64,000 nt of DNA from Phaeotremella fagi (GCA_001599715.1 BCHU01000015.1:248001-312000), one strand, 5' to 3'. Numbered from the stretch's first letter, positions 33,213 to 44,083 are shown. The notes: generated from the sequence alone by a model not told the origin. Program-made: numbers and translations.

Positions 33213-35232
33213 TCAGACAACGGTAGATCCAGTGCTACCTAATGGAGTGGTAGGTTTGAAGATACTAGGTTTAGCTTGTTGTTTAGGACGTTGAGGACCC
33301 CCATTAACTTTTGGGTTTGGGTTTGGGTTCGGAGTTGGCGTAGCTTTGTTTTGATCAGGGTTAGATGAGACCGAACGAGCTTTCCATAATGTCAATCACC
33401 GTCCCAAGATCAATCGTATTATCACTTACCACCACCTCTACCCCCAGCTCCAGCTCCACCTCGATTACCACCTCTCCCACCAAATCCTCCTCGTCCATTA
33501 CCCCGTCCCCTCCCGTTGTTATTGCTACTAACACTTCTTTTGACTTTCATCTCGAATCCATCTTCATCAATCACCACAGTCGGTTCTTTAGGTTTAGGTT
33601 TAGCAGGTGTAGCGTTAGTCGATGGTTTACGTTGATTAGGTTTTTTCGGTTGTTTCGTTGATACAGGGTTTTCTGGGTTCGGGACTGGGACTGGGACTGG
33701 GATTGTTTCTGCTGATTTAATAGGTTGGTCCCATTGAGGTTCTTCGACGGTTTTTGGGATTGCCGGGGTAAGACTTCCACTTCCGCTGAAGGCCCCTCTG
33801 ATTCGCTCAGCTTCAGTTTGGTCGTCACCTTCATCTTCTGCTGTCCAGTCGAAAGATTTCGTAGGGGGTTGATAGGTTTGGACGGGTTCTGGAACTGGGA
33901 CTGGGACTGGGGTTGGAGCTGGTGGTAATTGATTTTCGATAGTCTAATATGGAATCAGATTACTGTAGTCAAAAGACTCGGTCTTTATGTCATCGACATA
34001 CCTCGTGTGCAGGTGGTAATTCCAAAACCTCATAATCATCGTCAATCTGTTTAGGTTCCGAATCCAACTCATCTTCCTGTAAGAAATTCAATGCACCACC
34101 CGAAGTCCCTTCTTGTTCTTGTTCCACTTCGTTTTCGGTTTCAGGTGAGATTTCAGGTTCGACGATATTTTCATGACCGTTAGATAAGAAATCACTTGGT
34201 TGGGTGAAAGTGATTGATTCAGATTCGATTGGGGGTTGAATTTGGTTGTTTTCGATAGACGTTGAAGTCTCGTCGATATTTTGAGAATCTTCGATCACCT
34301 CTTCAACGACTTGTATCTCAGGTTTATCTAAGAGTTCCAGAAGTAAATGTAAATGTTCATCCTCCTCGTCATCGACTGGGCCATTGACCAAACCATTGAT
34401 AACTTTAACAGAAGCTTCATCGCCTTTAAGTAGATCTTCGTACAATCGTCCAACCCGTAGAATATCAGTTGCACGAACTTCGTCATGAATCGATGAGGGG
34501 AGAGATAGATGACCGAATGTTAGATGTTCAGAGTCGGATGTACGAGCTGGATGGAGGAGGGTGTGGAGACGAAGGAAACGTGAGAGAGGTTGGGAGAGGG
34601 AGGTCTACATCATCGATCAGCTAGTTGAAGGGTAGTGTAAGAAGTTGACATACTTGGAAAGCGACTACTTTTTCATCCGCTTGTTTTTCAACGGCTTTAG
34701 CATCTTCAACACTCTGTTCTCTAAATTTAGCAGCTTGTTCAAGTTCGATTATCTAAAAACAAAGAGGAATCAATTTCGTATGTCCAAACGGTAGGTGTAA
34801 CCTGAGAACAAGGGAGATCACCTACCTCGACGAATTTCAAAACGTCATCCAACTCTTTCCAAGCACTCTCAAGTGTAGGCAGACTAGCCAAAGCCGCCCT
34901 CTGATCAGCATTAAGTTTATCCGGTAAAGTAGATGAATAGGTTTTGAATCGTTGCTAGAAGAAGAAAATCGTTTATTCAGTAACCAACCAACCAATCAAT
35001 CAGTTTAACTTGGACATACGATTTTTTTACCAAGTAATCGTAATCGCTTAGAGATCATCTCTTCCACCGGTCCCTTCTTCTCAACTCCGTTAGAATTAGC
35101 GGCGGACGTCGAAATCGAGGGATAAGATTCTTCGACGATCTCAACTACCGTTTTCTCGTCTGAAGTTTGAGGTTGGGGTTTTTTGTCTTTCTTGGATTTA
35201 AGTTGGGGTTGGGTTTGAGCGGTTGACGACAT
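33213..35232 (-). CDS. Caprin-like RNA-binding protein with RGG tail
   Basis: Exons (minus): 35020-35232, 34826-34954, 34654-34752, 34002-34604, 33430-33943 and 33213-33379; 574 aa, in frame. Residues about 55-260 follow the order of the helical dimerisation region of animal Caprin-1: ISKRLRLLGKKIQRFKTY, DKLNADQRAALASLPTLESAWKEL, ELEQAAKFREQSVEDAKA, then RVGRLYEDLLKGDEASVKVINGLV. A long acidic disordered part follows. Near the C-terminus are Gly/Arg repeats (NNNGRGRGNGRGGFGGRGG). Caprin-1 binds mRNA and controls translation and stress granules. The homology is my reading and needs a profile search; the RGG tail itself is certain. Two peptide repeats (PVPVPVP) occur in the Pro-rich part. Confidence 0.72.
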
Positions 35233-35542
35233 GGTTCAATGATGTATTTCTTTTTGGGTTTTTTGGAATTTTTATGTTTTAGGTGGTATGCTCAGGAGAT
35301 TATGCTTGATTTATGAATTTGTGATTGGTATGAGAATGATGGAATGCAATGGGATGAGAATGAGAATAAGAATTAGAATGATATCAACGAAAGAGAGGTA
35401 GTCATCTGGACAGGTAGCTTAGAAATGACTGGAATACTTCGGATAACACTAAGCCGAGACCAACAAACCAGCGAAAAGACGACCTACCCCTACAGTGTTC
35501 GAGATACGGTACTTTTCCTTCAAACCATCAAAACCAACAACC
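35233..35542. promoter_or_regulatory. Divergent promoter region Caprin-like/PDCD5
   Basis: About 310 nt between divergent start codons; no gene inside. Confidence 0.45.
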
Positions 35543-36146
35543 ATGTCGAATTTCCAACTACCACCCGGAATGAGACCAGCTCAACCACCTTCAAGCTCTG
35601 GCTCACCAGGTAACGGTTCAGGATCAGGAGGTGGGGGGAACAACGAAGAGGCGATGGCGAAACAGCAAGCCCAAGAAGAGATGAAGAGGGGGATGATCGC
35701 TGCTATGTTAGAACCTTCTGCCAGGGAACGATGTGGGTTTTATTCTTTTGATTTTATTTGAGATTGTTGAGTTTGATACGGGATTCAGTATCGAGGATAG
35801 CTCTTACCAGACCAAATCTCGCTGAACAGGTTGAGAATCTTTTAGTCTCTATGGGGAGCAGGGGACAGATTAAAGGTCAAGTATCTGATGAAGCTCTGAA
35901 AAATTTATTGGAACAGGTGGGTTGGGTGTAGACACCTTTACTACTTCTGACTGAATTTGGATAGGTATCCAATCCGCAACCTAAACAATCGGTCGTTCCC
36001 CAAAATGCTAGGACTAAGACTATAGGAACGGGAATCACTGTATGTAAAACCCTCCCTTCTATATTTGGATTTGGATGTGTATTGACGAAAGGGGATAGAT
36101 TCAACGTAAAGGTGATGATTCTGATTCTGATGAATACGATTTGTAG
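35543..36146 (+). CDS. PDCD5 family DNA-binding protein
   Basis: Exons 35543-35732, 35789-35916, 35965-36039 and 36099-36146; 146 aa, in frame. The conserved triple-helix core is complete: KQQAQEEMKRGMIAAMLEPSARERLSRIALTRPNLAEQVENLLVSMGSRGQIKGQVSDEALKNLLEQV, followed by the basic-acidic tail TIQRKGDDSDSDEYDL. The family runs from archaea to man (yeast YMR074C) and has been linked to apoptosis in animals and to chaperonin/tubulin handling; the role in yeasts is poorly defined. The N-terminal 35 residues form a Gly/Ser-rich linker (SGSPGNGSGSGGGGNN), longer than in animal members. The last exon is only 48 nt. Confidence 0.93.
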
Positions 36147-36353
36147 TTTTGGATACTAGGCCTTACTTGATTATACGTTGTCTGAACTTGATGTAACGAC
36201 TTCTCCTATATCACTCAGTACCCACCGGGAAATTCAAAATGCAACTAGCTAAAACCATAACTCAAGTCGAAGTTCATCACTGCATAAGCAACTACATAAC
36301 CCCTACCCAACACCCCCGTTCCACTTCACCTCAGATTAAATAAATCAAACAAT

Positions 36354-37878
36354 CTAAGCAGTAACGACCCAAACTCTGACAAGGTTGTCAGAGAAACCAG
36401 CAAAGAGAGTTTGACCATCGGCGGACCAAGCGAGGGAAGTACATTCTGGCTTTCTGGCTGATTCTGAGAGGTCGTTGAAGTCGGGTTTAAGGTCGTCGAC
36501 GATAGATCTATGGTTGAATTAGTACATGAAACCGATCAAAGTTGAGAGTGGACTCACTTTGATTCCAAATCGAAGATCTTGATTGAACTGGCGGTAGCAG
36601 CACAGAGCCAGTATCTGTTTGGTGAGAAGACGAGAGCGTTGACAATGTCACCTGCCTCTAAGGAGTAGAGGTGTTTACCGTCGTTAAGATCCCAAAGCAT
36701 GGTGATGGAGTCTTTACCACCTGAGGCGGCGAGGGATCCATCGGGTGAAACAGCGAGTGTGTTGATGTAACCAGTGTGACCGTAGTGGTTGGTCTTTAGC
36801 TTGCACTTGGAAAGTTCCCAGACCTATGTCACGAAAATTAGTATTTCGTTTTTTCCAGTTTTGTTCAACGGTGGTAAGAAATTGACAAAGGGTCAGAGAT
36901 CTTGGTGGTTAAAGTGGTCTCATCGGGTCTTTTTCACCCCTCTGAAGTAGCAAATATAACAAGAAACTCATCACTCCAGATGACAGGGGTATTTAAGATT
37001 TAACAAAAGGATTACTTACCTTGACAACTTTGTCCCAACCAGCAGAAACGATAACAGGGATAACAGGGTTTGGTGAGAATCTGACACAAGATACCCATTC
37101 GGTGTGGGCATCTTCGGTGATGTTGAATTTACATTCACCGAGGGTGTTCCAGAGTTTGATGGTTCTGTCACGGGAGGCTGAGACGATTTGACGGTTGTCG
37201 GCGGAGAAAGAGACGCTGGGGAGGTTTAGTATTTTGTGTAAAAAATTGATTGTATGGGATATTTTGGGAGCTACTCCAGAATTCCTTGAATTGAAGGTGG
37301 TGAAATTGCGAGAATGTTATTCAGATCTAACCCTTGAACTTCTTCTTCCACATTCTATAGAAAAGATCCCAAATCCCAAACCCGCAAAACCATGCAATCC
37401 CAAAAACCCAAAACCCAAAAAAAGAAACACTCACGAAAGGACATCTCCAGTGTGACCGACGAATTTTCTCGTTGTCAAACCAGTGTTAAGATCCCAAAGA
37501 CGGAGAGTGTGATCCCAAGAAGAAGACAAAGCGAATTGACCGTCTGATGAGATGACTACATCAGAGACGAAGTGGTTGTGACCGTGTAAGATCTTTTTGG
37601 GGAAACCGAATGATGATTCGTCACGGGAGAGTTGCCAGACGATGACGGTTTTGTCTGGTATGGGGAATTAGTATAACGATCTTTTCTCTTTCTCCCTTTC
37701 CATGCTTCTCATTCTTCCTTCCTCATTTCACTTGACTGAATTCCTGCACCATACTAGCCAATAACTCACCCCTTGAAGCGGTCAAAATCATATCTGGGTT
37801 CTCTGAAGAAGTAGCGATAGCAGTAACCCAACCGGAATGACCAGCGAGAGATCCCTTGAATGCTAGAGGTTCACCCAT
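36354..37878 (-). CDS. RACK1/Asc1/Cpc2 homologue (Gib2), ribosome-associated WD40 protein
   Basis: Exons (minus): 37770-37878, 37435-37654, 37020-37215, 36558-36823 and 36354-36507; 314 aa, in frame and the usual size of RACK1. Seven WD40 repeats are readable, for example [99 protein letters not shown] and [35 protein letters not shown]1 sits on the 40S head and links signalling to translation; in Cryptococcus the orthologue (Gib2) acts as an atypical G-beta. Introns are longer than in neighbouring genes (115, 219, 196 nt); the 196-nt third intron contains a U24 snoRNA. Confidence 0.97.
36888..36980 (-). ncRNA. U24 C/D-box snoRNA inside the RACK1 intron
   Basis: Within the intron 36824-37019, on the gene strand: C box GTGATGA (36968-36974), the segment ATATTTGCTACTTCAGA (36941-36957) carrying the first guide and a D'-like CAGA, a C'-like CCGATGA, and CACCAAGATCTCTGA (36893-36907) with the second guide and D box CTGA (36893-36896). 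As I recall the yeast U24 (snR24) sequence, it shares the TTTGCTACTTCAGA and CACCAAGATCTCTGA blocks, and it is hosted by the ASC1 intron. U24 guides 2'-O-methylation of the large-subunit rRNA. Ends are approximate; the terminal stem is short. Confidence 0.88.
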
Positions 37879-38081
37879 TTTTGATAGAATATATATAAAT
37901 GTGAATAAAAAGGTAAAAGTGAAGGTGTAAAAGTGGACGATGGGATTATCTCTAATACAGCGTCGAATTTCTTACTCTCAGGGTAACTTGCATTTCTTGC
38001 ATTTTCGCCACTTTTGATACATCGAAATTATTTAGTTTATATTGCCGAAACTCCGAGTGGAGGTGGTCCACTTTCCCTTTG

Positions 38082-38405
38082 TCACTCGTCGTCCTCGTCT
38101 TCGTCGTTTATGACCATAGGGAATAACCCAATATCAACAGATACAACATCAGAATGTACACTGGCTCTCTTCACGATGGACATGGATTCGGTCTTGTTCT
38201 GCGTGGTCATACTTGCTGTATCCCTCCTCACCCTGCCTTCATCCCCCTCACTTTGTGACTGGTCTTTGAATGGCGATTCAATCGTTTCATCCTCTTCGAC
38301 GTCCCTCTGCGTTTCCAACCATTTCAGCACCTTCTTCACCGATTTCTGAATTACACTCGTTTCTGTTGTTTCCCTGGTTCCTACTGATTTAGTTTGATTT
38401 GACAT
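38082..38405 (-). CDS. Possible small orphan protein, 107 aa
   Basis: Single-exon ORF, ATG at 38405. MSNQTKSVGTRETTETSVIQKSVKKVLKWLETQRDVEEDETIESPF..., ending in an acidic tail (INDEDEDDE). No domain recognised. The only support is a clean frame and a TTTTGCGCCACTTC element on the same strand (GCCAC at plus 38483-38487), about 80 nt upstream, as before other orphans here. Confidence 0.4.
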   Translation of the reverse strand: MSNQTKSVGTRETTETSVIQKSVKKVLKWLETQRDVEEDETIESPFKDQSQSEGDEGRVRRDTASMTTQNKTESMSIVKRASVHSDVVSVDIGLFPMVINDEDEDDE

Positions 38406-38876
38406 CTGAATTTTCGGTTTCGCTCGAACAACTTAGGACGGAGATGTTTTCTTCGTCTTTTCATTGGCGATCATTCTCAGAAGTGGCGCAAAACTTTTAT
38501 GTGAAATGATCAATTCGGCAATCTCTACAATCCAGACAAGGGAGCGGTGGAGCGCTCTCTGATTTGATTTGAATACGCCGAACGAAATGAGAACAGTTGA
38601 ACGATTTCAGCTGAATTGAAAGGATTTTCTCTTAAAGCCGATCGGTCAACCTCTGATCAGTGCTTACAGTATGATTCTCCTTTGAAGTCATCGGTAAATC
38701 CTCTTTTCATTGGAAGACATGAAACGTCGTCGTCATCATTGAAAGGATCTGGGGAGCTGGACGAGAGACATATATTATAATATCATTTCTATCCCCCGGT
38801 CTTTTCTTTTCTTTTTCTTTCTCACCAACTTTTGCCACCCCACTCGAATCTCAACTCCAGTAGTGATCTATTCAAT
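38406..38876. promoter_or_regulatory. Promoter region of the 38877 orphan
   Basis: About 470 nt. A pyrimidine-rich run at 38790-38822 and TTTTGCCACCCC at 38831-38841 precede the ATG at 38877. Confidence 0.45.
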
Positions 38877-39383
38877 ATGTCAAACAAAAATTCATCTCAA
38901 AAAACAAAACAAAGTACTCAACAATCAGTCACTACTGCTAGTTGGGACATCCATCGCTACCTCGCAACCTCACACCTCCAACGACTCACCGGTGCGAACG
39001 ATTATTCAGCCCCCAGCTTTGGAAGGTATGCAGTAGGTGTTCATTGTGAAGCACAACCCAAAGTAATTTTTATAGTCGACATCATCAGACCTCAATACCA
39101 TAAGATTACAGTACACTCTTTCGTCGAGGACACAATTGAGCGTCGTTCAAATGCTAGTGGTCGTCAAGAAGTCCGTACCTTCCCACCTCCTGCAAAAACA
39201 CCTTCAACAGTCATGAAAGAATTCGTTGACGACATCAGTAATCCCCCCGCTCGCTATCAGTTTGAGATGTCTGATGCCATCACTGCCGCAGCTCGATATA
39301 ACAGCGAAGATCTCATCTCAAAGCTTATTGAAGCCAACAATATGGTCGAGGTTGATTACGAACAAGGTCAACCAAGGTGGTAA
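38877..39383 (+). CDS. Orphan protein, 168 aa (38-45 kb group)
   Basis: Single exon. The ATG at 38877 (MSNKNSSQK) is preferred over 38832 because the GCCACC element lies between the two and 43 nt before the chosen start. ASWDIHRYLATSHLQRLTGANDYSAPSFG aligns with KWTIYTTLTPEEVTKLTGAKGSWAK of the orphan at 40197. PKVIFIVDI and the end AITAAARYNSEDLISKLIEANN also correspond. No known domain, signal peptide or membrane segment. Function unknown. Confidence 0.68.
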   Translation: MSNKNSSQKTKQSTQQSVTTASWDIHRYLATSHLQRLTGANDYSAPSFGRYAVGVHCEAQPKVIFIVDIIRPQYHKITVHSFVEDTIERRSNASGRQEVRTFPPPAKTPSTVMKEFVDDISNPPARYQFEMSDAITAAARYNSEDLISKLIEANNMVEVDYEQGQPRW

Positions 39384-40196
39384 GAGGAGTGATGTAGTCT
39401 TCTTAGCTGGTGTGGATTATTATGTACACGGTTATAGGAAGATGAAATTTTGTTTCACTTGATTATTCCACAATACGATCAACAGCTTACTGCCAAAGTT
39501 GATGTCTGTTCACGAAACACACTGTACTTTCTCCAAAGCCACAGATATACTGTAATTGCTTGAACTCAGGAGGTTCTTTTCAATTTAACCGTTCAGAGAT
39601 TATCAAAGTTTTCAAAAATCAATTATTTTCTCTTAACCAAGCTCTTAGATCGTACCATGAAGTCAAGATGCATTAGACTCGCTCTCTGAAACTATTGCTA
39701 CATAACTCTGGTAAAATCAGCCCAAAATCTGAGCCGTTTTGACCGTAACAAAAGTCGACACTTGTTCAAAACTCGTCCATACACGTCTCAGCTCCCTGTT
39801 ACACCCCCAAGCGTCTAAGATAACACACATGTCGATGCGGGATAAAGTCTTTGTTCATCCTTTCAACGAAAATCATAGATAATTGACTTTTCACCGACGA
39901 GCAGAGCGTCGGGTTTTCAGAGCCTTCCATCATGATAGCATGTCTTTCTATTGCTCAAAAAGACATCCTTTGAACGAAAACCAGAGATAATCTATTTTTT
40001 CACCGACGAAACATCGGGCATTTAGAGCCTTCCATGAGGCAATGTCTTTCCGTTATTCAAAATGTCTTCATATTGGTTGAAAGGATCAAAAAAGGGTGTG
40101 CGAGGATATACTGAACTGGGTCTCTTTAACTTTTCCCCCTCTTTTTTACATTTCAATTTCTTTTTGCCGCTCAACAACTGTTTTTTACAAAATCAA
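39384..40196. promoter_or_regulatory. Intergenic region with tandem repeat
   Basis: About 810 nt between two related orphan genes on the same strand. Holds the imperfect tandem repeat at 39856-40065 and TTTTTGCCGC at 40161-40170, just before the next start. No ORF. Confidence 0.45.
39856..40065. repeat. Imperfect tandem direct repeat, two copies of about 105 nt with hairpin
   Basis: Copy 1 is about 39856-39963 and copy 2 about 39964-40065. Shared blocks in order: CATCCTTT.AACGAAAA, AGATAAT, TTTTCACCGACGA, TCGGG, AGAGCCTTCCAT and ATGTCTTTC. In copy 1 CCGACG...CGTCGG can form a 6-bp stem with a 7-nt loop; in copy 2 the stem is CCGA...TCGG. The hairpin is thus kept although loop and stem ends differ. 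Confidence 0.7.
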
Positions 40197-40709
40197 ATGG
40201 CAGACACTCAACAATCACAAAGACCATTGTCCGCTGATTATAAGTGGACAATCTACACAACTCTCACACCAGAGGAGGTAACTAAACTCACTGGTGCTAA
40301 GGGGAGTTGGGCTAAAAACACATCATGTACAGATGGCTCTAAAGCTTTTGTACACAACAGCCACGAGAGCATCAAGAACGTTATCTTTGAGGTAAGAGGT
40401 GATAGGAATAGTATCAAAGATTTTGAAATCAAAGGTAACTCTTTCCAAGATGATGGTCAGAAAGAGGGTTCGAAACTGAGTCAGAATACTCATCACTCAT
40501 TCCACAACAGAATCACCATCGAAGAAGTTCAAAAGTCCTTAGAAACAATAATCCTCGAAACCGAATATTCCTATGTACGCACCACCAGGGATCCCACCAA
40601 CGTCATTGCTGCGGCACAATACAAACGCGATGAGCTCGCTGCTACACTCCTCGAAGCTTTTGGTCCAATCTACGACAGAGCACATCGAAAGCTTCTTGAT
40701 GGTTGTTAA
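40197..40709 (+). CDS. Orphan protein, 170 aa (38-45 kb group)
   Basis: Single exon; ATG at 40197 (MADTQQSQRPLS). The frame is open to 40062, but that part runs through the end of the tandem repeat and T-rich leader, so it is unlikely to be translated. Segments shared with the 38877 and 44743 orphans: YKWTIYTTLTPEEVTKLTGAKGSW, NVIFEVRGDRNSIKDFEI, and the C-terminal helix AAAQYKRDELAATLLEAFG. No known domain. Function unknown. Confidence 0.68.
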   Translation: MADTQQSQRPLSADYKWTIYTTLTPEEVTKLTGAKGSWAKNTSCTDGSKAFVHNSHESIKNVIFEVRGDRNSIKDFEIKGNSFQDDGQKEGSKLSQNTHHSFHNRITIEEVQKSLETIILETEYSYVRTTRDPTNVIAAAQYKRDELAATLLEAFGPIYDRAHRKLLDGC

Positions 40710-41240
40710 GATCTTAGGGGTTTAGAGAGATGAATGAGGTCAGGATCAAGATGGAATGGGAGGTATTCAAAGTGTTAAAGTCAGTAATTTGTAGTGTTAT
40801 ACTGTATGTTCAGTTTATGCAAGTACCAGTGGCGGATGATGATAAAGTATTTCAATCTAGCATTGTTGTCCAAGTCACCAAGAGGACTTCTTCATAGTGA
40901 AGTGTGTATTTTCACAACTAAATGACTTATTATCGGAAAGAATCAAACCATTCATCAATTTCCATTCAGACCAATGGCTGCAGCTCTTTTTAGTATCGGT
41001 CAAATGAGTCTTGAGTATCTTAGTGGAGCTGATAAGAAAGGACGACAATAAACGCCATTTATGAATGATTGAAACTCCTACAAAGGATGATGTCTTCTAG
41101 AGGTTTGAGATCTTGGAGCGCAAGTACGCAGTGTTATACGACCCAAATTTGTTTATTTTCTATTTTGTTCATCTACCTCGGCTCTTACTTTTCGATTGAT
41201 CTTTCGATTCAAGCTCTAAGCTCATTACACTGAATCAACA
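40710..41240. other. Intergenic region
   Basis: About 530 nt between orphan genes on the plus strand; nothing recognised beyond a T-rich leader before 41241. Confidence 0.35.
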
Positions 41241-41898
41241 ATGTCACAATCTGATCAATCAAACAACCCTTCCTCCCACAACAGCCGATCCCAATCATTC
41301 TTTCGATCCGATCTTAATCTATTGATGACGGAGGTGATGAAATTCATAGTAAGAAATGTTTTTGACGGAGAAGGGACAACAGCTTTCGAACAAATGAATT
41401 GCAAAGCAATCCTTGGTTTATCAGAAACATCTCCCTCCTCTGAGGTCAGGGTGAGGTCTTTTGGTTGTACCAGAAGCGGATTCCAAAGAAGAAAATGCAG
41501 TACTTCTTCAGGTTTCAAGCAAAATCCTCACAGAATGGGAAACAAAGCTAAAGAACGATCCCGCCAATAACTCTCTCCTTGATAAACATGAAGAGATAGC
41601 TCTGGAAAAGATCAGAAAATCAATCAAAGCTCATATGACATTCGTTGTAGACTTAGAAAAATATGAGAAAGGTTTAGACTCAGTTAGCTACTCATCTTGT
41701 AGAACGAACATGATAAACTGGGGGAATAGTCTTTTAGAGGTGGAGAATTGGATACATATGTCCGAGGCCCAAGAGATACTCTCATTACCACCTCCGACAG
41801 CACAGAAGGTCGAGCTATTGAAACACCAGAGGAGACTCCCAGTAACAAAGGAACGTCATTGGGGGAAGTCGGGAAAAAAGGGTTGGGGAAGCGCATAG
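41241..41898 (+). CDS. Orphan protein, 198 aa
   Basis: Exons 41241-41450 and 41512-41898, joined in phase 0 by a 61-nt intron (GTGAGG...TTCTTCAG) that also removes an in-frame stop. Ser/Asn-rich N-terminus, then a helical middle (SSKILTEWETKLKND, LLDKHEEIALEKIRKSIKAHMTFVVDLEKYEKGLD). No domain recognised. A second open frame at 41748-41936 ends GLGKRIVARASRLFKNSP; I found no intron that would join it, so the C-terminus is less certain. Confidence 0.5.
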
Positions 41899-42536
41899 TA
41901 GCTCGAGCGTCGAGATTGTTCAAGAATTCACCTTAGGTTCTCCCTTCAAACCTCCTGCTCCATGTTCATATTATTCGACTTCTGGTAGATAATCCCCCAC
42001 TTCACTAAACTTCATAAACGGTTCTTTATTGTTTTATCTTTACATTCTTCCCAAATTCCCCGTATCTCGCAAAATTCTTTATCATCCTTTATTCGATCGT
42101 TTCGTTTTCCATCTTTTCTGTCAACCACCCTGATTCACAAATATCCCCTCCGTCCTTCGTTCATTCGTCTTTCTCTTTTTAAAAAAATTCTAGACGTAAA
42201 TAGTGTAAGTTAGTAAACAGAAAACCCAGAAAAGCCTGCACGGGTATTTAAATGCAAATTCCTGCGAGAAAATTGAATTTCGCTGCAATGTCATAGGACT
42301 GCCACAGTTGATGAACCAAAAATATGTTTTCCTCTTCTTCAAGTGAGAGAGATTTTGTTTTTTGCGTGAACTTCTAGGAATACTTCTGTCGAGTATTCTC
42401 ACCGTCATTCTGATGGGAAATGTTCCGATGATCTATCTTGTGCATATACAAACAACAAAGAGAGACATCTCCTTACCATCCCTACGATCTGTACAATAAT
42501 CTTCACCTCATAAATCAGACTCTGAAATCATTTCAG
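41899..42536. other. Intergenic region between convergent orphan genes
   Basis: About 640 nt, T-rich on the plus strand; the minus ORF at 42190-42408 looks like a chance frame. No RNA gene recognised. Confidence 0.35.
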
Positions 42537-43211
42537 CTACAATTTTTCCTTCCGCATCTCCTCCTTCTCCTCCTTCTCCTCCGACACCTGCTCCAACTCC
42601 AACTTCCTCAATGCTTCGTCCAACACCTGAGATCGTGTATGAAAAGCTTCAGTGTTCAAACAATATCCTGCCATTGCGGCTTCATACCGCCCAAAAGAAG
42701 TTCTAGGAGAATGCCAGGTAGTATTTCGTTTCTTAGATATTGGGTATTCAGATTCGTAAACTGAAATCTGAAGTGAAGGAGACTTCAGGAGAGTATCAGA
42801 CATGGTCCCCTTCTACGTTTTAAAACTTACAGGAGTTATTGTTTCATCATCTGATTGACCGACAGAAGGAGGATCATCAACCTCCGGCTCAGAGAGTATC
42901 TCAGATGAGGCAGCTTCCACCAACTCCCCTAAAGCTATTGTGGCAGCATAAGCCGTGATTGCCGTGTTCGACTTTTTGGCATCAGAATGACTCGGAGGTA
43001 GATAAATTGAATTCTGCCTGAGACCTCCAAGCATCTTAGAGAATCTCTTGTACTCCGTATCAGTATCTGATAGTCTTACTTTCTCGTTATTACAGATACT
43101 GATCTCACTGGTAAGCTCAGGAGAATCTTCTGTTGTTGTTCTTTCTGTTACCGTTGGAAGATGATCTTCACCCGTAATACGTTCTCGAAAGCTTTTCAAC
43201 TTTTTGGACAT
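42537..43211 (-). CDS. Orphan protein, 203 aa (paired with the 43430 gene)
   Basis: Exons 42831-43211 and 42537-42767 (minus), phase-0 intron of 63 nt. MSKKLKSFRERITGEDHLPTV..., acidic middle with SDDETITPV at the splice junction, then GRYEAAMAGYCLNTEAFHTRSQ and a charged helix LDEALRKLELEQVSEEKEEKEEM. The neighbouring gene has the same length, the same intron phase, and the junction motif TISPVT, which suggests an old tandem duplication although overall identity is low. Function unknown. Confidence 0.58.
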
Positions 43212-43429
43212 GGTTCAGTTACTGTTTTTGACGATTATTTTAAGAGATGGTTGTTGTTCTCAGAAGAATCACAGTACAGAGTGAGAACTTGCAGTTCGGA
43301 GATCAAATTTCTCGTCTGAATTCTGTTACATTTGTGGTTTCAATTATCTTGTGAATTTGCATTAAAAGGAGGAGCCAAAATTGTTTCCATCTTATGGTCA
43401 AAGCTTCTACATCAAAACAAGTACTAATG

Positions 43430-44083
43430 TCACTCAATTCCTTCTTGTTTTTCATCAACTACCACAGTCTCCGCACCGCTACTACTCTCATCACTACTAC
43501 AATCGCTATCTCCATCCTCCTCTTTTTCCGAATATCCAGCTCGAACAGCCAAAGCAAACTGTACATCTCGATCCAAAGTCTCTGTTCGTACTAGAGTCGT
43601 ATTTCCGGTTTGTGTGTTGGGGATATCTGTGGTTTGCGAAAATGAAAATCTTCTTTTTGAACTGATAGGTGAAGTTTGATGGGGTTTTGCAGTCTCAAGT
43701 CCTTCTCTCTGGTCAATCAGGTGTCAGTGGTGCGGTAATTAGGACGGTGAGTCAGTAGAACTTACGGTAACAGGACTTATAGTCACTGAATCTTGGGAGA
43801 AACGTCTCTCGACCGTCGGTGATGAGAACAGTGTACTATCTCTTGATTTACTTGATGAACTCTCTGGACTCTTATCACAGCTCTCAGAGGAAGCATCACC
43901 TAAAATCTTTTGATAATCAAGATAGTCCTCTTCATCAAACCATTCCTCCTCCGGACGTTCCATTTGATCTTCTTTCTTACTTGAGTCTTTCGATTGATCT
44001 ACATCGTCTCCCTTACTACTATGTAGTTTTCGAGAAAAGTTTGGTCGATGTCGGGGTACGCCCTTTTGGCGCTTGTCTGTCAT
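43430..44083 (-). CDS. Orphan protein, 198 aa (paired with the 42537 gene)
   Basis: Exons 43766-44083 and 43430-43708 (minus), phase-0 intron of 57 nt. Basic N-terminus MTDKRQKGVPRHRPNFSRKL, acidic middle (PEEEWFDEEDYLDY), SQDSVTISPVT at the junction, then LVRTETLDRDVQFALAVRAGYSEKEEDGDSDC and an acidic/Ser tail. Mostly disordered. VQFALAVRAGYSEK matches the place of YEAAMAGYCLNTE in the adjacent gene. No known domain. Confidence 0.58.

Noticed and set aside
41748..41936. Alternative C-terminal exon for the 41241 orphan (ends GLGKRIVARASRLFKNSP)
   Set aside because: Looks protein-like, but no donor of the required phase was found to join it.
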